Assembly: GCA_022510525.1 (NCBI GenBank)
Contig: JAFLTH010000017.1
Coordinates: forward strand, 1-44,279
Source: Lachnospiraceae bacterium
GTDB lineage: Bacteria; Bacillota; Clostridia; Lachnospirales; Lachnospiraceae
Direction of reading: 5' to 3'
Length of the DNA: 44,279 nucleotides
Shown here: one piece after another, positions 15,398 to 24,290 of the stretch
Position numbering within the stretch: the stretch's first letter is position 1
Layout of the letters: each line of letters opens with the position of its first letter
Program-made: the position numbers and the translations under genes
The notes under the pieces: model-generated
Seen by the model: only the letters and a program-made list of their open reading frames with translations
Told to the model about the DNA's origin: nothing
Database searches by the model: none

Positions 15398-15842
15398 ATG
15401 CGCTCCCAAGTACCATAAACAGAGCGCCTATCATTATGCAGAAATCGGAAATATTGAAAACAATCCGACTTATAAACTTATTTTTTACAGGGAAGCTTAC
15501 ATAGTCAACCACATAGTGCCTCCTCATCCTGTCATAGGTATTGCTGTACGCCCCGCCCAAAAGGAATGCAAGACCGGTCTTCAGCAGTCTGCTCCCCTTG
15601 AATGTAAATGTCACCAGAAAAAGCACTGTCGCTGCCAGCGTCAGTACAACGGATATAGCGGCTACCAGTCTGGGGTTATTCTCTCCCGCATTCAGAAATG
15701 CTCCATTATTGTGATATTTTTTTAACAACAGACGGATATTGGCTATTGTTATTTCTTCTCCTTCCACAGCTTCATTTTCCACCCAATCTTTAATAACGAA
15801 ATCCAGCGAAAAAATTAACGCTGATAGAATTGCATATATCAT
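15396..15842 (-). CDS. Signal peptidase II (LspA) family protein
   Basis: This 148-residue, four-helix membrane protein has LspA landmarks: LDFVIKDWVE in helix 1 (like LDxxxKxWV), YHNNGAFLN (the NxGAAF loop), GGAYSNTYDRMRRHYVVDYV (the GGAxGNxxDRxxxGxVVDF block with the catalytic Asp) and VFNISDFCIMIG (FNxADxxI, second catalytic Asp). These enzymes cleave signal peptides of lipoproteins after lipidation. The motifs are looser than in housekeeping LspA, so this may be a second, specialised copy. AAAGGA lies at good spacing before the ATG. It follows the Csp-like protease gene by 48 bases on the same strand and probably shares its transcript. Confidence 0.78.
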   Translation of the reverse strand: MIYAILSALIFSLDFVIKDWVENEAVEGEEITIANIRLLLKKYHNNGAFLNAGENNPRLVAAISVVLTLAATVLFLVTFTFKGSRLLKTGLAFLLGGAYSNTYDRMRRHYVVDYVSFPVKNKFISRIVFNISDFCIMIGALFMVLGSA

Positions 15843-15890
15843 AATCCTGTGTCCTTTCGTAAATTAATAACTAAAATAAAGCGGTTTTAT

Positions 15891-17576
15891 CTACATCCTC
15901 GCCAAAACCTCAAACGTATCATTGATATTCAGCTTTCCATACCCCCATCTTGGATCGGGGTATATAATATTGTTCTCTCTAACGGCCCCCCTTATAAAGT
16001 AGCCCTTAATCGTTCTGCCTTCCACCAGCGGCTCATTACCTTCCACAATCGCCCATTCCATAAACTGTGCTATACAGCCCGCCGAAAGCGCTGCGGCCAT
16101 ACTTGAACCGGTCCTTTCGCCAAGGACGGTTGATACCCGGACACCGGGAGCAGACAAGTCGGGTTTAACGGTACCGCTTCCGGTAAAACCTCTTCCAGAT
16201 TCAAAAAACCATCCTCCATTGTAACCGTCATATGCCGAAACAGAGATAACTCTTTCCACATTGGCGGGTTCCGTCAGGGTAACTTCAGGATCGGGTTCAA
16301 GAAAGTTCACCGCCCCGTCTATAAATTCCGTGATAGGCAGCCATATGTTAAAATTACCGTTACCTCGTAAACGTTCCTGTTCTGACGGAGATACAAGAAT
16401 ACTCCATATGCCCGGCGTAGGGTTCATAAAACGGAAAAATACAAGCTGTTCTCCCGACCTGGGCTCTACCAGTACAATACTTACGTTGATTACAGTCCTG
16501 TCAAAAAGAAAGGAAAAGCGTCTGTCAACTCCGTTACGGAAATCAATAACAGGCGTTATTTCTCCGCCGGGAGCGCGTACCGCCACATTATATTCATCCA
16601 TCTTACAGCCCCACAGTTCCATATGAAAACCGGTTGTACCCTCTTGTACCTGAATCTCAACCTGGTCGGGTACATTTCCGCTGTAGTGGTGCTGTTTATC
16701 TCCCTCATTTCCGCCGCAAACCACAATTGCGCGCCTTCTCTGAGTTGAAATTTTATTAATGTAATCGCCAAGGGGAGAATCACCCCGATGATTTCCGAGA
16801 TTGGTGCCAATGCCTAACACTATAACTACCGGCTTTTGGTATATGTTGGAGAGGTTATCCAGATATTTGACCGCCTCCATAATGTCATTTTCCTGAAAAG
16901 CCACCGCATCATCATTTATTAAATAATATTCCCTCAAATATTGCTTGGCGCCTTTGACTTTTACCATTGCAATATCCGCCTGCGGTGCCGCTCCTCTGAA
17001 AGTCAGTCCCTGATCTATGATGCTTCCTGCCGCCGCAGATGCCATAGCGGTTCCATGACCGTTTTCATCGGTGGACGGTACTACGTCCAGTGGATTTTCC
17101 GCACTAAGTGCATTATTTATTTCATCCCTTGTGTACTCCGTTCCGTATAAAAAGCCCTCCGGAGGTTCTCCGGACTGTATAGTCTGGTCCCATATTGACA
17201 GAATACGGCTGTTTCCTTCCGGGTTACGGAAAACATCCAGTTGATAACGGATTCCTGTATCAATAAAACCAATGATAACATCCCTGCCCTGCAAAGAGAG
17301 CGGCGGATTCTGGATTCTGATATTTCCCATATCTACAAGGTTTTCCGACTGAAAAGTCTGCATCAGCCCGTACAGATCGGGAATAACCGCATAAGTATAA
17401 GCACCAATCGATGTTTCCGGGATTCCCTGTCTGCTTACATAGACAATATTAAATTCATCATCTATGGTATTGGCGCAGTAATCAACATTATTCAATAACT
17501 CCACTTCATCCGGCTGAATATTTGTTATAATGATATCTGCATAATCATTGGATAAGATTTTTTCTTTACAAGTCAT
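15891..17576 (-). CDS. Csp-like subtilisin-family (S8) serine protease
   Basis: This 561-residue protease has no signal peptide. Its short N-terminal prodomain-like segment (about 1-90) includes YVSRQGIPETSIGAYTYAVI. The catalytic triad is complete: D106 in GFIDTGI, H174 in NGHGTAMAS and S492 in TGSSMAAALSAG. A jelly-roll-like insertion between His and Ser (about 290-420) is typical of clostridial Csp proteases, which process or sense signals at spore germination (CspB/CspC type). Here the triad is intact, so it is likely an active enzyme. Many non-germination paralogues exist in this lineage, so a germination role is not proven. It sits between clpX-like and lspA-like genes on the same strand with small gaps. 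A start at 17576 fits, although its ribosome binding site is distant. Confidence 0.85.
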   Translation of the reverse strand: MTCKEKILSNDYADIIITNIQPDEVELLNNVDYCANTIDDEFNIVYVSRQGIPETSIGAYTYAVIPDLYGLMQTFQSENLVDMGNIRIQNPPLSLQGRDVIIGFIDTGIRYQLDVFRNPEGNSRILSIWDQTIQSGEPPEGFLYGTEYTRDEINNALSAENPLDVVPSTDENGHGTAMASAAAGSIIDQGLTFRGAAPQADIAMVKVKGAKQYLREYYLINDDAVAFQENDIMEAVKYLDNLSNIYQKPVVIVLGIGTNLGNHRGDSPLGDYINKISTQRRRAIVVCGGNEGDKQHHYSGNVPDQVEIQVQEGTTGFHMELWGCKMDEYNVAVRAPGGEITPVIDFRNGVDRRFSFLFDRTVINVSIVLVEPRSGEQLVFFRFMNPTPGIWSILVSPSEQERLRGNGNFNIWLPITEFIDGAVNFLEPDPEVTLTEPANVERVISVSAYDGYNGGWFFESGRGFTGSGTVKPDLSAPGVRVSTVLGERTGSSMAAALSAGCIAQFMEWAIVEGNEPLVEGRTIKGYFIRGAVRENNIIYPDPRWGYGKLNINDTFEVLARM

Positions 17577-17636
17577 ATAATAACCATGCCTTTTGCCTTT
17601 GATTATTATATAATATGCACTCCTATACCTATTGTC

Positions 17637-19298
17637 TTATAGTTCCACTACATTCAGAGTATCCGGATTTTCCAGGCTGTTGCTCCTGATATCAATTATA
17701 GGACCACCGTTTCCTTCTATATATTCTCTGGTAATGGTAATTTTACCGATATTGTCATCCTTGGGAATCTCATACATAATATCAAGCATAAATTCTTCTA
17801 TTATCGCCCTAAGCGCTCTGGCTCCGGTTTCTTTCTCCATTGCCTTCTCGGCAATTGCTTCCAGTGCACCCTCATCAAACTCAAGCTTAACCTCATCTAA
17901 AGCAAGCAGCTTCTGATACTGCTTAAGTATTGCATTTTTAGGCTCGCTTAAGATTTTTACCAACAGTTCCTTACTCAGACCCTCAAGAGTAAAGACAATT
18001 GGTAGACGACCGATAAACTCCGGTATCATACCGAATTTTCTTATATCTTCCACTGTGACTTTGCTTAAAATGTTTTTATCTTTATCGTATTTATCACGCA
18101 GTTCCGCATTATAACCGATAGAAGTTTTCTTATTCAAGCGCTGCTTGATGATGTCATCCAGATCGGGAAAGGCCCCGCCGCAGATAAACAGGATATTTCT
18201 GGTATTTACAGTGGCAAGCGGCACCATGGCATTCTTGGAATTGGCTCCTACCGGAACTTCCACTTCAGCTCCTTCCAAAAGCTTAAGCATACCCTGCTGA
18301 ACTGATTCTCCGCTTACATCCCTGGAATTGGTATTCTTTTTCTTGGCTATCTTATCAATCTCATCAATAAAAACAATTCCCTGTTCGGCCCTTTCCACAT
18401 CATTGTCGGCAGCCGCAAGGAGCTTGGAAACAACGCTCTCAATATCGTCACCGATATATCCCGCTTCCGTCAAAGAAGTGGCATCGGCAATCGCCAGCGG
18501 CACATCCAGAAGCCGCGCCAGGGTTTTGACAAGATAAGTCTTACCGCAGCCTGTAGGTCCTATCATAAGCATATTGGACTTTTCTATTTCGATTTCATCC
18601 ATTGTATTGGTAGCTACCCTTTTATAGTGGTTATATACAGCCACGGACATTACCTTTTTGGCATGCTCCTGCCCTACCACATAATCATCCAGCTTCGCCT
18701 TAATCTTATGCGGCGGCATAATATTCTTTATATCGATAACAGGTGTATGTTCTGTCGCTTTTTTCTTTTTCTTAATCTTTTGCTTATTGGGAATCCCGCC
18801 GTCGCCCTGTAAATCCGCCAGATTGACAAAACTGATGTTCGGAAAACCCTTGCCATTGCCCAAATCCGACATATTTCCGTTAATGTTGTCGGGATGATTT
18901 AAGAGACCCTGATAGTCAAACTGGCTGACGGTATCCATAGTCTTATGCATACAATCATTGCAGACGCAGATATGATTAGGTAGTTTGAACATCCTTCCTG
19001 TTTTGCTTTCCGGGCGTCTGCAGATAAAGCATACCTGTTCATACTCGTCTGTATTGTCAGAGCTGTTTGATTTATCCTTTTTGGCCTTATCTGTATTTTC
19101 AGATTTTTCCGTCTCTTTCTTTTCCTCTATATCAGCCGGATTATCTTCTCTATTAATCTGACTGTTATCAGTCCGGATATTTCTTTCATTTTCAATATTT
19201 CTTTCATCTCTTTCCTCTTCACTCATATTCTGTTCTATACCTTCCCTCTTACTTAAAATACGCTTTAATTTATCGAACATATTACCTGATTCTTCCAT
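17637..19298 (-). CDS. clpX: ClpX-like AAA+ unfoldase with long N-terminal and linker extensions
   Basis: This 553-residue protein is a ClpX ATPase, which unfolds substrates for the ClpP protease. A charged, disordered N-terminus (1-85) precedes a C4 zinc finger (C90, C93, C113, C116), then a long linker (about 125-200) including a poly-Lys run, and the AAA+ module: Walker A GPTGCGKT (247-254), pore loop EAGYIGDD, Walker B GIVFIDEID, RNILFICGGAF, QRLNKKTSIGYNAEL and the RPxxP-like closing helices. Normal ClpX is about 410-430 residues, so both extensions are extra. The ClpP-docking IGF loop reads IGY here. It may be a second ClpX paralogue. A promoter candidate lies upstream, and the Csp-like gene follows by 60 bases. 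M7 (19280) is an alternative start. Confidence 0.88.
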   Translation of the reverse strand: MEESGNMFDKLKRILSKREGIEQNMSEEERDERNIENERNIRTDNSQINREDNPADIEEKKETEKSENTDKAKKDKSNSSDNTDEYEQVCFICRRPESKTGRMFKLPNHICVCNDCMHKTMDTVSQFDYQGLLNHPDNINGNMSDLGNGKGFPNISFVNLADLQGDGGIPNKQKIKKKKKATEHTPVIDIKNIMPPHKIKAKLDDYVVGQEHAKKVMSVAVYNHYKRVATNTMDEIEIEKSNMLMIGPTGCGKTYLVKTLARLLDVPLAIADATSLTEAGYIGDDIESVVSKLLAAADNDVERAEQGIVFIDEIDKIAKKKNTNSRDVSGESVQQGMLKLLEGAEVEVPVGANSKNAMVPLATVNTRNILFICGGAFPDLDDIIKQRLNKKTSIGYNAELRDKYDKDKNILSKVTVEDIRKFGMIPEFIGRLPIVFTLEGLSKELLVKILSEPKNAILKQYQKLLALDEVKLEFDEGALEAIAEKAMEKETGARALRAIIEEFMLDIMYEIPKDDNIGKITITREYIEGNGGPIIDIRSNSLENPDTLNVVEL

Positions 19299-19378
19299 TT
19301 TCTTTATTTATGCAATAAATTATTATACAGTATTTGCTTACGTTTTTAGTAATTTTTCTTATGTACTTTAATTTATTG

Positions 19379-19408
19379 TATATATCTTTATTATACTTTA
19401 CACGTCAA
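19379..19408 (-). promoter_or_regulatory. Candidate promoter for the clpX-like gene
   Basis: On the minus strand TTGACG (19403-19408) and TATATA (19379-19384) are separated by 18 bp, just downstream of the htrA terminator. The leader to the clpX-like ATG would be about 75 nt. A second TATAAT lies nearer the gene without a good -35 box. Confidence 0.4.
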
Positions 19409-19424
19409 AGAAATGCAACAAACA

Positions 19425-19445
19425 GGCTCCGCATTGGGCGGAGCC
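19425..19445 (-). terminator. Terminator of the htrA-like gene
   Basis: A GC-rich 8-bp stem GGCTCCGC with GCGGAGCC (19425-19432 and 19438-19445) and a 5-nt loop lies 25 bases after the htrA stop. The following minus-strand sequence is T-rich (TGTTTGTTG) but interrupted. Confidence 0.7.
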
Positions 19446-19470
19446 TTAAAATTAACAATCTATACCAATA

Positions 19471-21309
19471 TTAACCGACTTTGTTACCCAGAGTAATTTT
19501 AACGGTTGTACTTTGATAACCGCCGCTTTCGACTTTCATAACCGTCATTTCCACAGTATCACCTTTAGCGTAATACTCTAAAAGAGTCTGCAATTCTTCC
19601 ATAGAAGATACCTTTTCACCGTCAAATTCGGTAATTATATCGCCCTTTACCAGACCTGCTGCGGCTGCGGCTGTACCATCATATACCTGTGCAATATAAA
19701 CTCCCTCAGGCATGCCATAGGCAGATGAAACTTCGGCAGTAACGCTTATACCGGAAATTCCAAGGAAGCCTCTTTTATCTTCTGCGACCTTATTCTTGGT
19801 TTCTTTTAACATCAATTCCGCAATTATCGGTTTTGCTGCCGAAATAGGGATTGAATAACCCATACCCTCTATTACACTGCCGCCAATCTTATTGGAATTG
19901 ATACCTATTACTTCGCCTCTGATATTCAAAAGCGCACCGCCGGAGTTACCGGGATTGATTGCCGCATCTGTCTGTATGAACGTTCCTTTACTTCCGTCGG
20001 AAAGCTCCAGCTCCCTGTTAAGCGCACTTACAACACCTGTTGTTACAGACTGTCCGTAGCCAAGTGAGTTCCCTATTGCAATAGCAGGCTCTCCGACCGT
20101 AAGTTCATCGGAATCACCCAATGTAGCTATTTCAATCTGATCCAGAGTCGAACTACTGATATCATTTAAAGAAACCGCTATTACGGCAAGGTCCATATCA
20201 GGGTCCGTGCCTTTTACGGAAGCATCCACTTCGCTATCCTCAACGAACTGAACGGTGAGCTTATCCGCATCTTCAATAACGTGATAATTTGTTGCTATCA
20301 ACAGCTCCGTATCGTTTTTACCTACTATGATTCCCGAACCGCTTGCCTGTGCCTCACTGGTCATAGTCTGACCGAAATAAGACATTCTTTCGGTATAAGT
20401 ATTGCTGATCGATACAACCGCAGGCATAACGTCCTTCACCACATCCGATACATCCGATACCACGGTAGTAATTGTCTGGTTTTTACGGACATCTGAGCCG
20501 TCTATATCATATGTTACAGATTCGGAAACAACACTATCGGCATCTGAACTCTCTTCGATAGCCTTGACAGATTGTTCATTATTATTTCTGTTACCCAGCA
20601 TTCCCGTAGCAGCTTCTACCACATAAAATCCAAGACCCGCACATATTCCGAAAAAGAGTCCGAGTGAAACGCAGATAAGCGCCTTCTTTAAATAACTATT
20701 GTTATTCCATTCTCTTTTCTTTTTTTCTTTCTTCTCTTTTTTCTTTTTTTCTGCATTATTTACGGTAACATAACTGTTAGGGTAAGTGTTTCCATACTGG
20801 TAACTGCTTCCCGTTTGCCTGTATGGCATATTGCCCCATGTACCTGCGCCGTGTCCGTATGTGCTGCCTGTAGTGCCGGTACTTCCATACGTGCTGCCTA
20901 CCGTATTATTGTTGCTGTATATACTACTACCGGTATTATTGCTGTTGTATGCATTACTGACGGTATTACTATTGTTGTATGCATTACTACTTGCATTATT
21001 GCTATTGTATGCGCTATTACCGGCATTACTGCTGTTGTACACATTACTATTTGCATTACCGCTGCTATATGAGTTTACTGCATTATTGCTATATTCATTG
21101 CTATTATTTGCACTGTTATATGCACCGCTATTATAAACGCTGCTGTCATACGAGCTGCTCATATTACTATTATAGTTATTGGTGCTGTTATTGAAATAAT
21201 TGCTTCCGGTACTGCTGTCCGTGGCGCTCTCATCATATGTGCTTTCGTTAGAATACTCCTTATTTTCCACATTCGGACTGTTTACGCCCGTAAAATCATC
21301 ATCATACAT
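19471..21309 (-). CDS. htrA: HtrA/DegP-like membrane serine protease with Asn/Ser/Tyr repeat tail
   Basis: This 612-residue surface quality-control protease starts at the ATG at 21309, which has AAAGGAG eight bases upstream; an open frame seven codons longer begins with TTG. Residues 1-185 are low complexity (Asn, Ser, Tyr), with Tyr spaced exactly every 10 residues from Y81 to Y151. A Lys-rich block (188-199) and one membrane helix (about 209-232) follow. The extracellular part has a trypsin-like domain with the triad H343 (TNYHVIED), D373 (DMDLAVI) and S456 (GNSGGALL), then one PDZ domain (about 505-600). The topology places the long repeat tail in the cytoplasm, which is unusual. A TATACT box with an operator-like palindrome lies upstream, and a terminator follows. 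Confidence 0.93.
   Translation of the reverse strand: MYDDDFTGVNSPNVENKEYSNESTYDESATDSSTGSNYFNNSTNNYNSNMSSSYDSSVYNSGAYNSANNSNEYSNNAVNSYSSGNANSNVYNSSNAGNSAYNSNNASSNAYNNSNTVSNAYNSNNTGSSIYSNNNTVGSTYGSTGTTGSTYGHGAGTWGNMPYRQTGSSYQYGNTYPNSYVTVNNAEKKKKEKKEKKKREWNNNSYLKKALICVSLGLFFGICAGLGFYVVEAATGMLGNRNNNEQSVKAIEESSDADSVVSESVTYDIDGSDVRKNQTITTVVSDVSDVVKDVMPAVVSISNTYTERMSYFGQTMTSEAQASGSGIIVGKNDTELLIATNYHVIEDADKLTVQFVEDSEVDASVKGTDPDMDLAVIAVSLNDISSSTLDQIEIATLGDSDELTVGEPAIAIGNSLGYGQSVTTGVVSALNRELELSDGSKGTFIQTDAAINPGNSGGALLNIRGEVIGINSNKIGGSVIEGMGYSIPISAAKPIIAELMLKETKNKVAEDKRGFLGISGISVTAEVSSAYGMPEGVYIAQVYDGTAAAAAGLVKGDIITEFDGEKVSSMEELQTLLEYYAKGDTVEMTVMKVESGGYQSTTVKITLGNKVG
20860..21069 (-). repeat. In-frame 30-bp repeat array in htrA
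   Basis: Codons 81-150 of the htrA-like gene form seven imperfect 30-bp units. Each encodes 10 residues that begin with Tyr and continue with Asn/Ser/Ala/Thr (YNSNNASSNA type). Codon differences among units show that they have drifted. Such arrays often change copy number between strains. Confidence 0.75.
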
Positions 21310-21351
21310 AATAAAGACTCCTTTCTCCAATCACCAATTAGGATTTCCTTA

Positions 21352-21368
21352 ACTGTGAACACAGTATA
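21352..21368 (-). promoter_or_regulatory. htrA -10 region with overlapping palindrome
   Basis: On the minus strand a TATACT -10-like box (21363-21368) overlaps a 6-2-6 perfect palindrome, ACTGTG AA CACAGT (21352-21365). A regulator bound there would cover the -10 and start site. The matching -35 is weak (ACAATT at 17 bp). Confidence 0.45.
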
Positions 21369-21433
21369 GTCTTTAAATGTGTACAAATTGTGATAAAATT
21401 TTATTTAATTTGTGTTTTTTAGAATAACCAGTG

Positions 21434-23260
21434 TTATTCAACAGTAACCGATTTTGCCAGATTTCTCGGCTTATCCACATCACAGCCTTTTCCTACCGCT
21501 ACATAATAGCCAAACAGCTGCAGCGGAATAATTGCAAGCGAATTGGCAAAATATGGATTTGTCTCAGGAATATATATAACATAATCCGCTGCCTTCTCAA
21601 TTTCTTTATTTCCCTCGCAGGTAACTGCCAGTACAAAAGCTCCTCTTGCCTTTACTTCCACCATATTACTGATGGTCTTGGCATATAAATCCGGCTGGGT
21701 GGAGACTGAGGCTACCAATGTACCTTCCTCAATCAGTGAAATGGTCCCATGTTTAAGTTCTCCTGCCGCATAAGCTTCGGAATGTATATAGGAAATCTCC
21801 TTTAACTTAAGGGAACCTTCCAGGGAAATGGCATAATCTATACCTCTTCCTATGAAAAATACATCCTTGGCTCCAATGTAACGGTTGGCAAATTTTTGAA
21901 TCTTTAATTTATTGTTAAGCAGAAGCTCAATCTGGTCGGGCAGACGCTTCAAATCGCCCAATAGTGAGGAAAAAGTTTCTTCAGAGAGCTTTCCTCTTAC
22001 TTTTCCAAGCTTCATTGCAAGAAGATACATGGCAATAAGCTGTGCGGTGTATGCTTTAGTGGTAGCCACCGCAATTTCCGGACCTGCCCATGTATACATG
22101 ACATTATCCGCTTCCCTTGCAATTGAGCTGCCCACCACATTGACAATGCCAAGTACCTTACACCCCCTGGCCTTAGCTTCCCTGAGAGCTGCCAGCGTAT
22201 CTGCCGTCTCTCCCGACTGGCTGATCACTATAACCATAGAGCCGTCCTCAAGTATAGGGTCACGATAGCGGAATTCCGAAGCCAGGTCTACTTCCACAGG
22301 GATTCTTGCAAGCCCTTCCAGAACATATTTACCGGTCATACCTGCATGGTAGGCTGAACCGCAGGCAACAATATGTATTTTATTGATTGCCTTAAGTTCC
22401 TCGTCAGTCATATTCAGTTCTTCAATAACTATATCATTATCTTTGACTCGTGGAGTCAATGTGTCTGAAACCGTCTTGGGCTGCTCATACATCTCTTTTA
22501 ACATAAAATGCTCATAACCGGCTTTTTCGGCAGCATTCGCATCCCATTCAATGGTAACGGGTTCTTTTTTAATCTCCTCTTCATCCACCGTATAGAAGTG
22601 CATATGGTCATTACGAAGCCGTACTACCTCATGGTTATCAACATAATACACTTTTCTTGTATATTTAAGTATTGCCGGCACATCGGACGCAATAAAACAG
22701 CCATCCTCGTTCTGCCCCACTATCAACGGACTGTCCTTTCTTGCAGCAAAAATCTGGTCCGGGCAGTCGGCAAATACAATCCCGAGGGCATAGGAGCCTT
22801 CAACACGGTGCAACACCTTTGTTACTGCCTCCAGAGGATTTCCCTTATAGTAATAATCCAGCAAATGGGCCAATACCTCGGTATCGGTCTCGGAAACAAA
22901 CTTATACCCCCTTGAAATCAGCTTCTGGCGCAGTTGTATATAATTCTCTATTATTCCGTTATGTACAACCACAATGGTTTCATTTGTATTAAAATGAGGA
23001 TGCGCATTTAAATCGCTTGGAGCTCCATGAGTCGCCCATCTTGTATGTCCCACACCGCAAAGTCCCGGCATGGTTTCCCCGCCATGTGTAAGATTTTCAA
23101 GTATTTTAAGCCGTCCGGCCGATTTACGTATATTAATCTTTTCACCGTCATAAACAGCCATTCCGGCCGAATCATATCCCCTGTACTCCAACTTGGACAA
23201 TCCGTCCAGAATAATCGGGGCTGCCTGCCTGTTCCCGATATATCCTACGATTCCACACAT
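21434..23260 (-). CDS. glmS: Glutamine-fructose-6-phosphate aminotransferase
   Basis: This cytoplasmic enzyme makes glucosamine-6-phosphate from fructose-6-phosphate and glutamine, the entry step to cell-wall amino sugars. The frame is open further upstream, but the ATG at 23260 gives MCGIVGYIG, whose Cys2 becomes the N-terminal nucleophile after Met removal. AGGGGG lies at good spacing. The class-II glutaminase domain (about 2-220: HTRWATHG, HNGIIENY) is followed by two SIS domains (about 290-420 and 460-600: SQSGETADTLAALREAK, ending KPRNLAKSVTVE). The length of 608 residues is normal. The gene abuts the stop of the glycosyltransferase gene, so there is no room for the glmS ribozyme that usually precedes this gene in Gram-positive bacteria. 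Confidence 0.96.
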   Translation of the reverse strand: MCGIVGYIGNRQAAPIILDGLSKLEYRGYDSAGMAVYDGEKINIRKSAGRLKILENLTHGGETMPGLCGVGHTRWATHGAPSDLNAHPHFNTNETIVVVHNGIIENYIQLRQKLISRGYKFVSETDTEVLAHLLDYYYKGNPLEAVTKVLHRVEGSYALGIVFADCPDQIFAARKDSPLIVGQNEDGCFIASDVPAILKYTRKVYYVDNHEVVRLRNDHMHFYTVDEEEIKKEPVTIEWDANAAEKAGYEHFMLKEMYEQPKTVSDTLTPRVKDNDIVIEELNMTDEELKAINKIHIVACGSAYHAGMTGKYVLEGLARIPVEVDLASEFRYRDPILEDGSMVIVISQSGETADTLAALREAKARGCKVLGIVNVVGSSIAREADNVMYTWAGPEIAVATTKAYTAQLIAMYLLAMKLGKVRGKLSEETFSSLLGDLKRLPDQIELLLNNKLKIQKFANRYIGAKDVFFIGRGIDYAISLEGSLKLKEISYIHSEAYAAGELKHGTISLIEEGTLVASVSTQPDLYAKTISNMVEVKARGAFVLAVTCEGNKEIEKAADYVIYIPETNPYFANSLAIIPLQLFGYYVAVGKGCDVDKPRNLAKSVTVE

Positions 23261-23261
23261 A

Positions 23262-24269
23262 CTAACTACCCCCTTTTTCTTCCTCCGATATCCCATATCC
23301 CTTACTTGCATCAATCTTGCTGCTGGCTTGGATTATGTTGTCCATTGCCCAGTATTCCTTATTGGATGAACACTTAACCACAAGTTTTCTCGGCATTTTC
23401 TTATAGTTTTTGCCCAACTTATATCCCGCATACCTAAACCCGCTATTTATAAAATATGCCGGAATTTTATTTTTCATTTTCATATCTTTCAAATGGGCGA
23501 CTGTCATCTTTATCAGCTTAAGTCCCTCTGACTCTGACGATATTTTTGCAAAAATCTCCGGATGATCAGCCTGGGATACTCCCAAATCAAAATTCCTGTG
23601 GAACTGATCCATATTACTGTAATCATGACAATGATATACCCTGGCGTCCGGACAATAAGCAATTCCATATCCTGCATAAACGGCTCCGGCTGCATAAATC
23701 ATATCTTCATTAAATATGGTATGTTTGACAAATCCTCCTAATGAATCAAAAACTCTTCTCCTGTATGCCGCACATACATTCGAACAGAAAAAAGTCTTAA
23801 TTCCCATTTGCTCAATATCAGCCTTGGTCTTTACCAGTTTCTCATCAGGATAATTAAAGCTTCTTGTAAATCTCTCCACTTCGGAGCAGTAATCATCCGC
23901 AATCTGCCTTGCATAAGAAACGGCCACTTTATTCTGCCTCAGTCCCTTGATCAGCTCTTCCAACACAAATTCATCAGCCAAAACCGCATCCTGGGTTAAC
24001 ATAACAAAAACTTCGGCATCTGACAGGCGTACTCCCTTGTTTCTGGTATTTCCATGATCATACTCTCTTTTTGAAATATGCCTTACCGTTACATTTTTAT
24101 ATTTTTTGGAAAAAGAAGAGCCGTAAGTCAGACGGTCAAAATATTTTTGCTCCGTATTCATTATTATAATGCGCTGTACCGGAACTGTCTGACAGGCAAG
24201 TTTTTCCATTAAATCAAGAAATTTATAATCCGGCTTATAAGTCGGGATGATTACATCCACTTTTAACAC
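23262..24269 (-). CDS. GT2 glycosyltransferase, rhamnosyltransferase-like
   Basis: A GT-A fold enzyme of family 2 starts with VDVIIPTYKPDYKFLDLM, carries the EYDHGNTRNKG motif common in rhamnosyltransferases and the VMLTQDAVLADE segment in place of the DxD region, then FFCSNVCAAYRR and FNEDMIYAAG (acceptor or base Glu-Asp). The frame runs to an ATG at 24290, but that codon sits against a hairpin and lacks a binding site. A GTG at 24269 has GAGGGA six bases upstream and is preferred (335 residues). The gene is probably the second of an operon LCP-GT-glmS. It likely adds a deoxyhexose to an envelope glycan; the exact donor is not deducible. Confidence 0.85.
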   Translation of the reverse strand: MLKVDVIIPTYKPDYKFLDLMEKLACQTVPVQRIIIMNTEQKYFDRLTYGSSFSKKYKNVTVRHISKREYDHGNTRNKGVRLSDAEVFVMLTQDAVLADEFVLEELIKGLRQNKVAVSYARQIADDYCSEVERFTRSFNYPDEKLVKTKADIEQMGIKTFFCSNVCAAYRRRVFDSLGGFVKHTIFNEDMIYAAGAVYAGYGIAYCPDARVYHCHDYSNMDQFHRNFDLGVSQADHPEIFAKISSESEGLKLIKMTVAHLKDMKMKNKIPAYFINSGFRYAGYKLGKNYKKMPRKLVVKCSSNKEYWAMDNIIQASSKIDASKGYGISEEEKGGS

Positions 24270-24290
24270 TATTCTTCCCTCAAACGGCAT

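Noticed and set aside
20860-21069. 30-bp repeats as CRISPR or transposon-like repeats
   Set aside because: The units are in frame inside htrA and encode a regular 10-residue peptide repeat.
20815-21194. Plus-strand ORFs rich in Leu, Tyr and Cys
   Set aside because: They are antisense shadows of the Asn/Ser/Tyr repeat codons in htrA.
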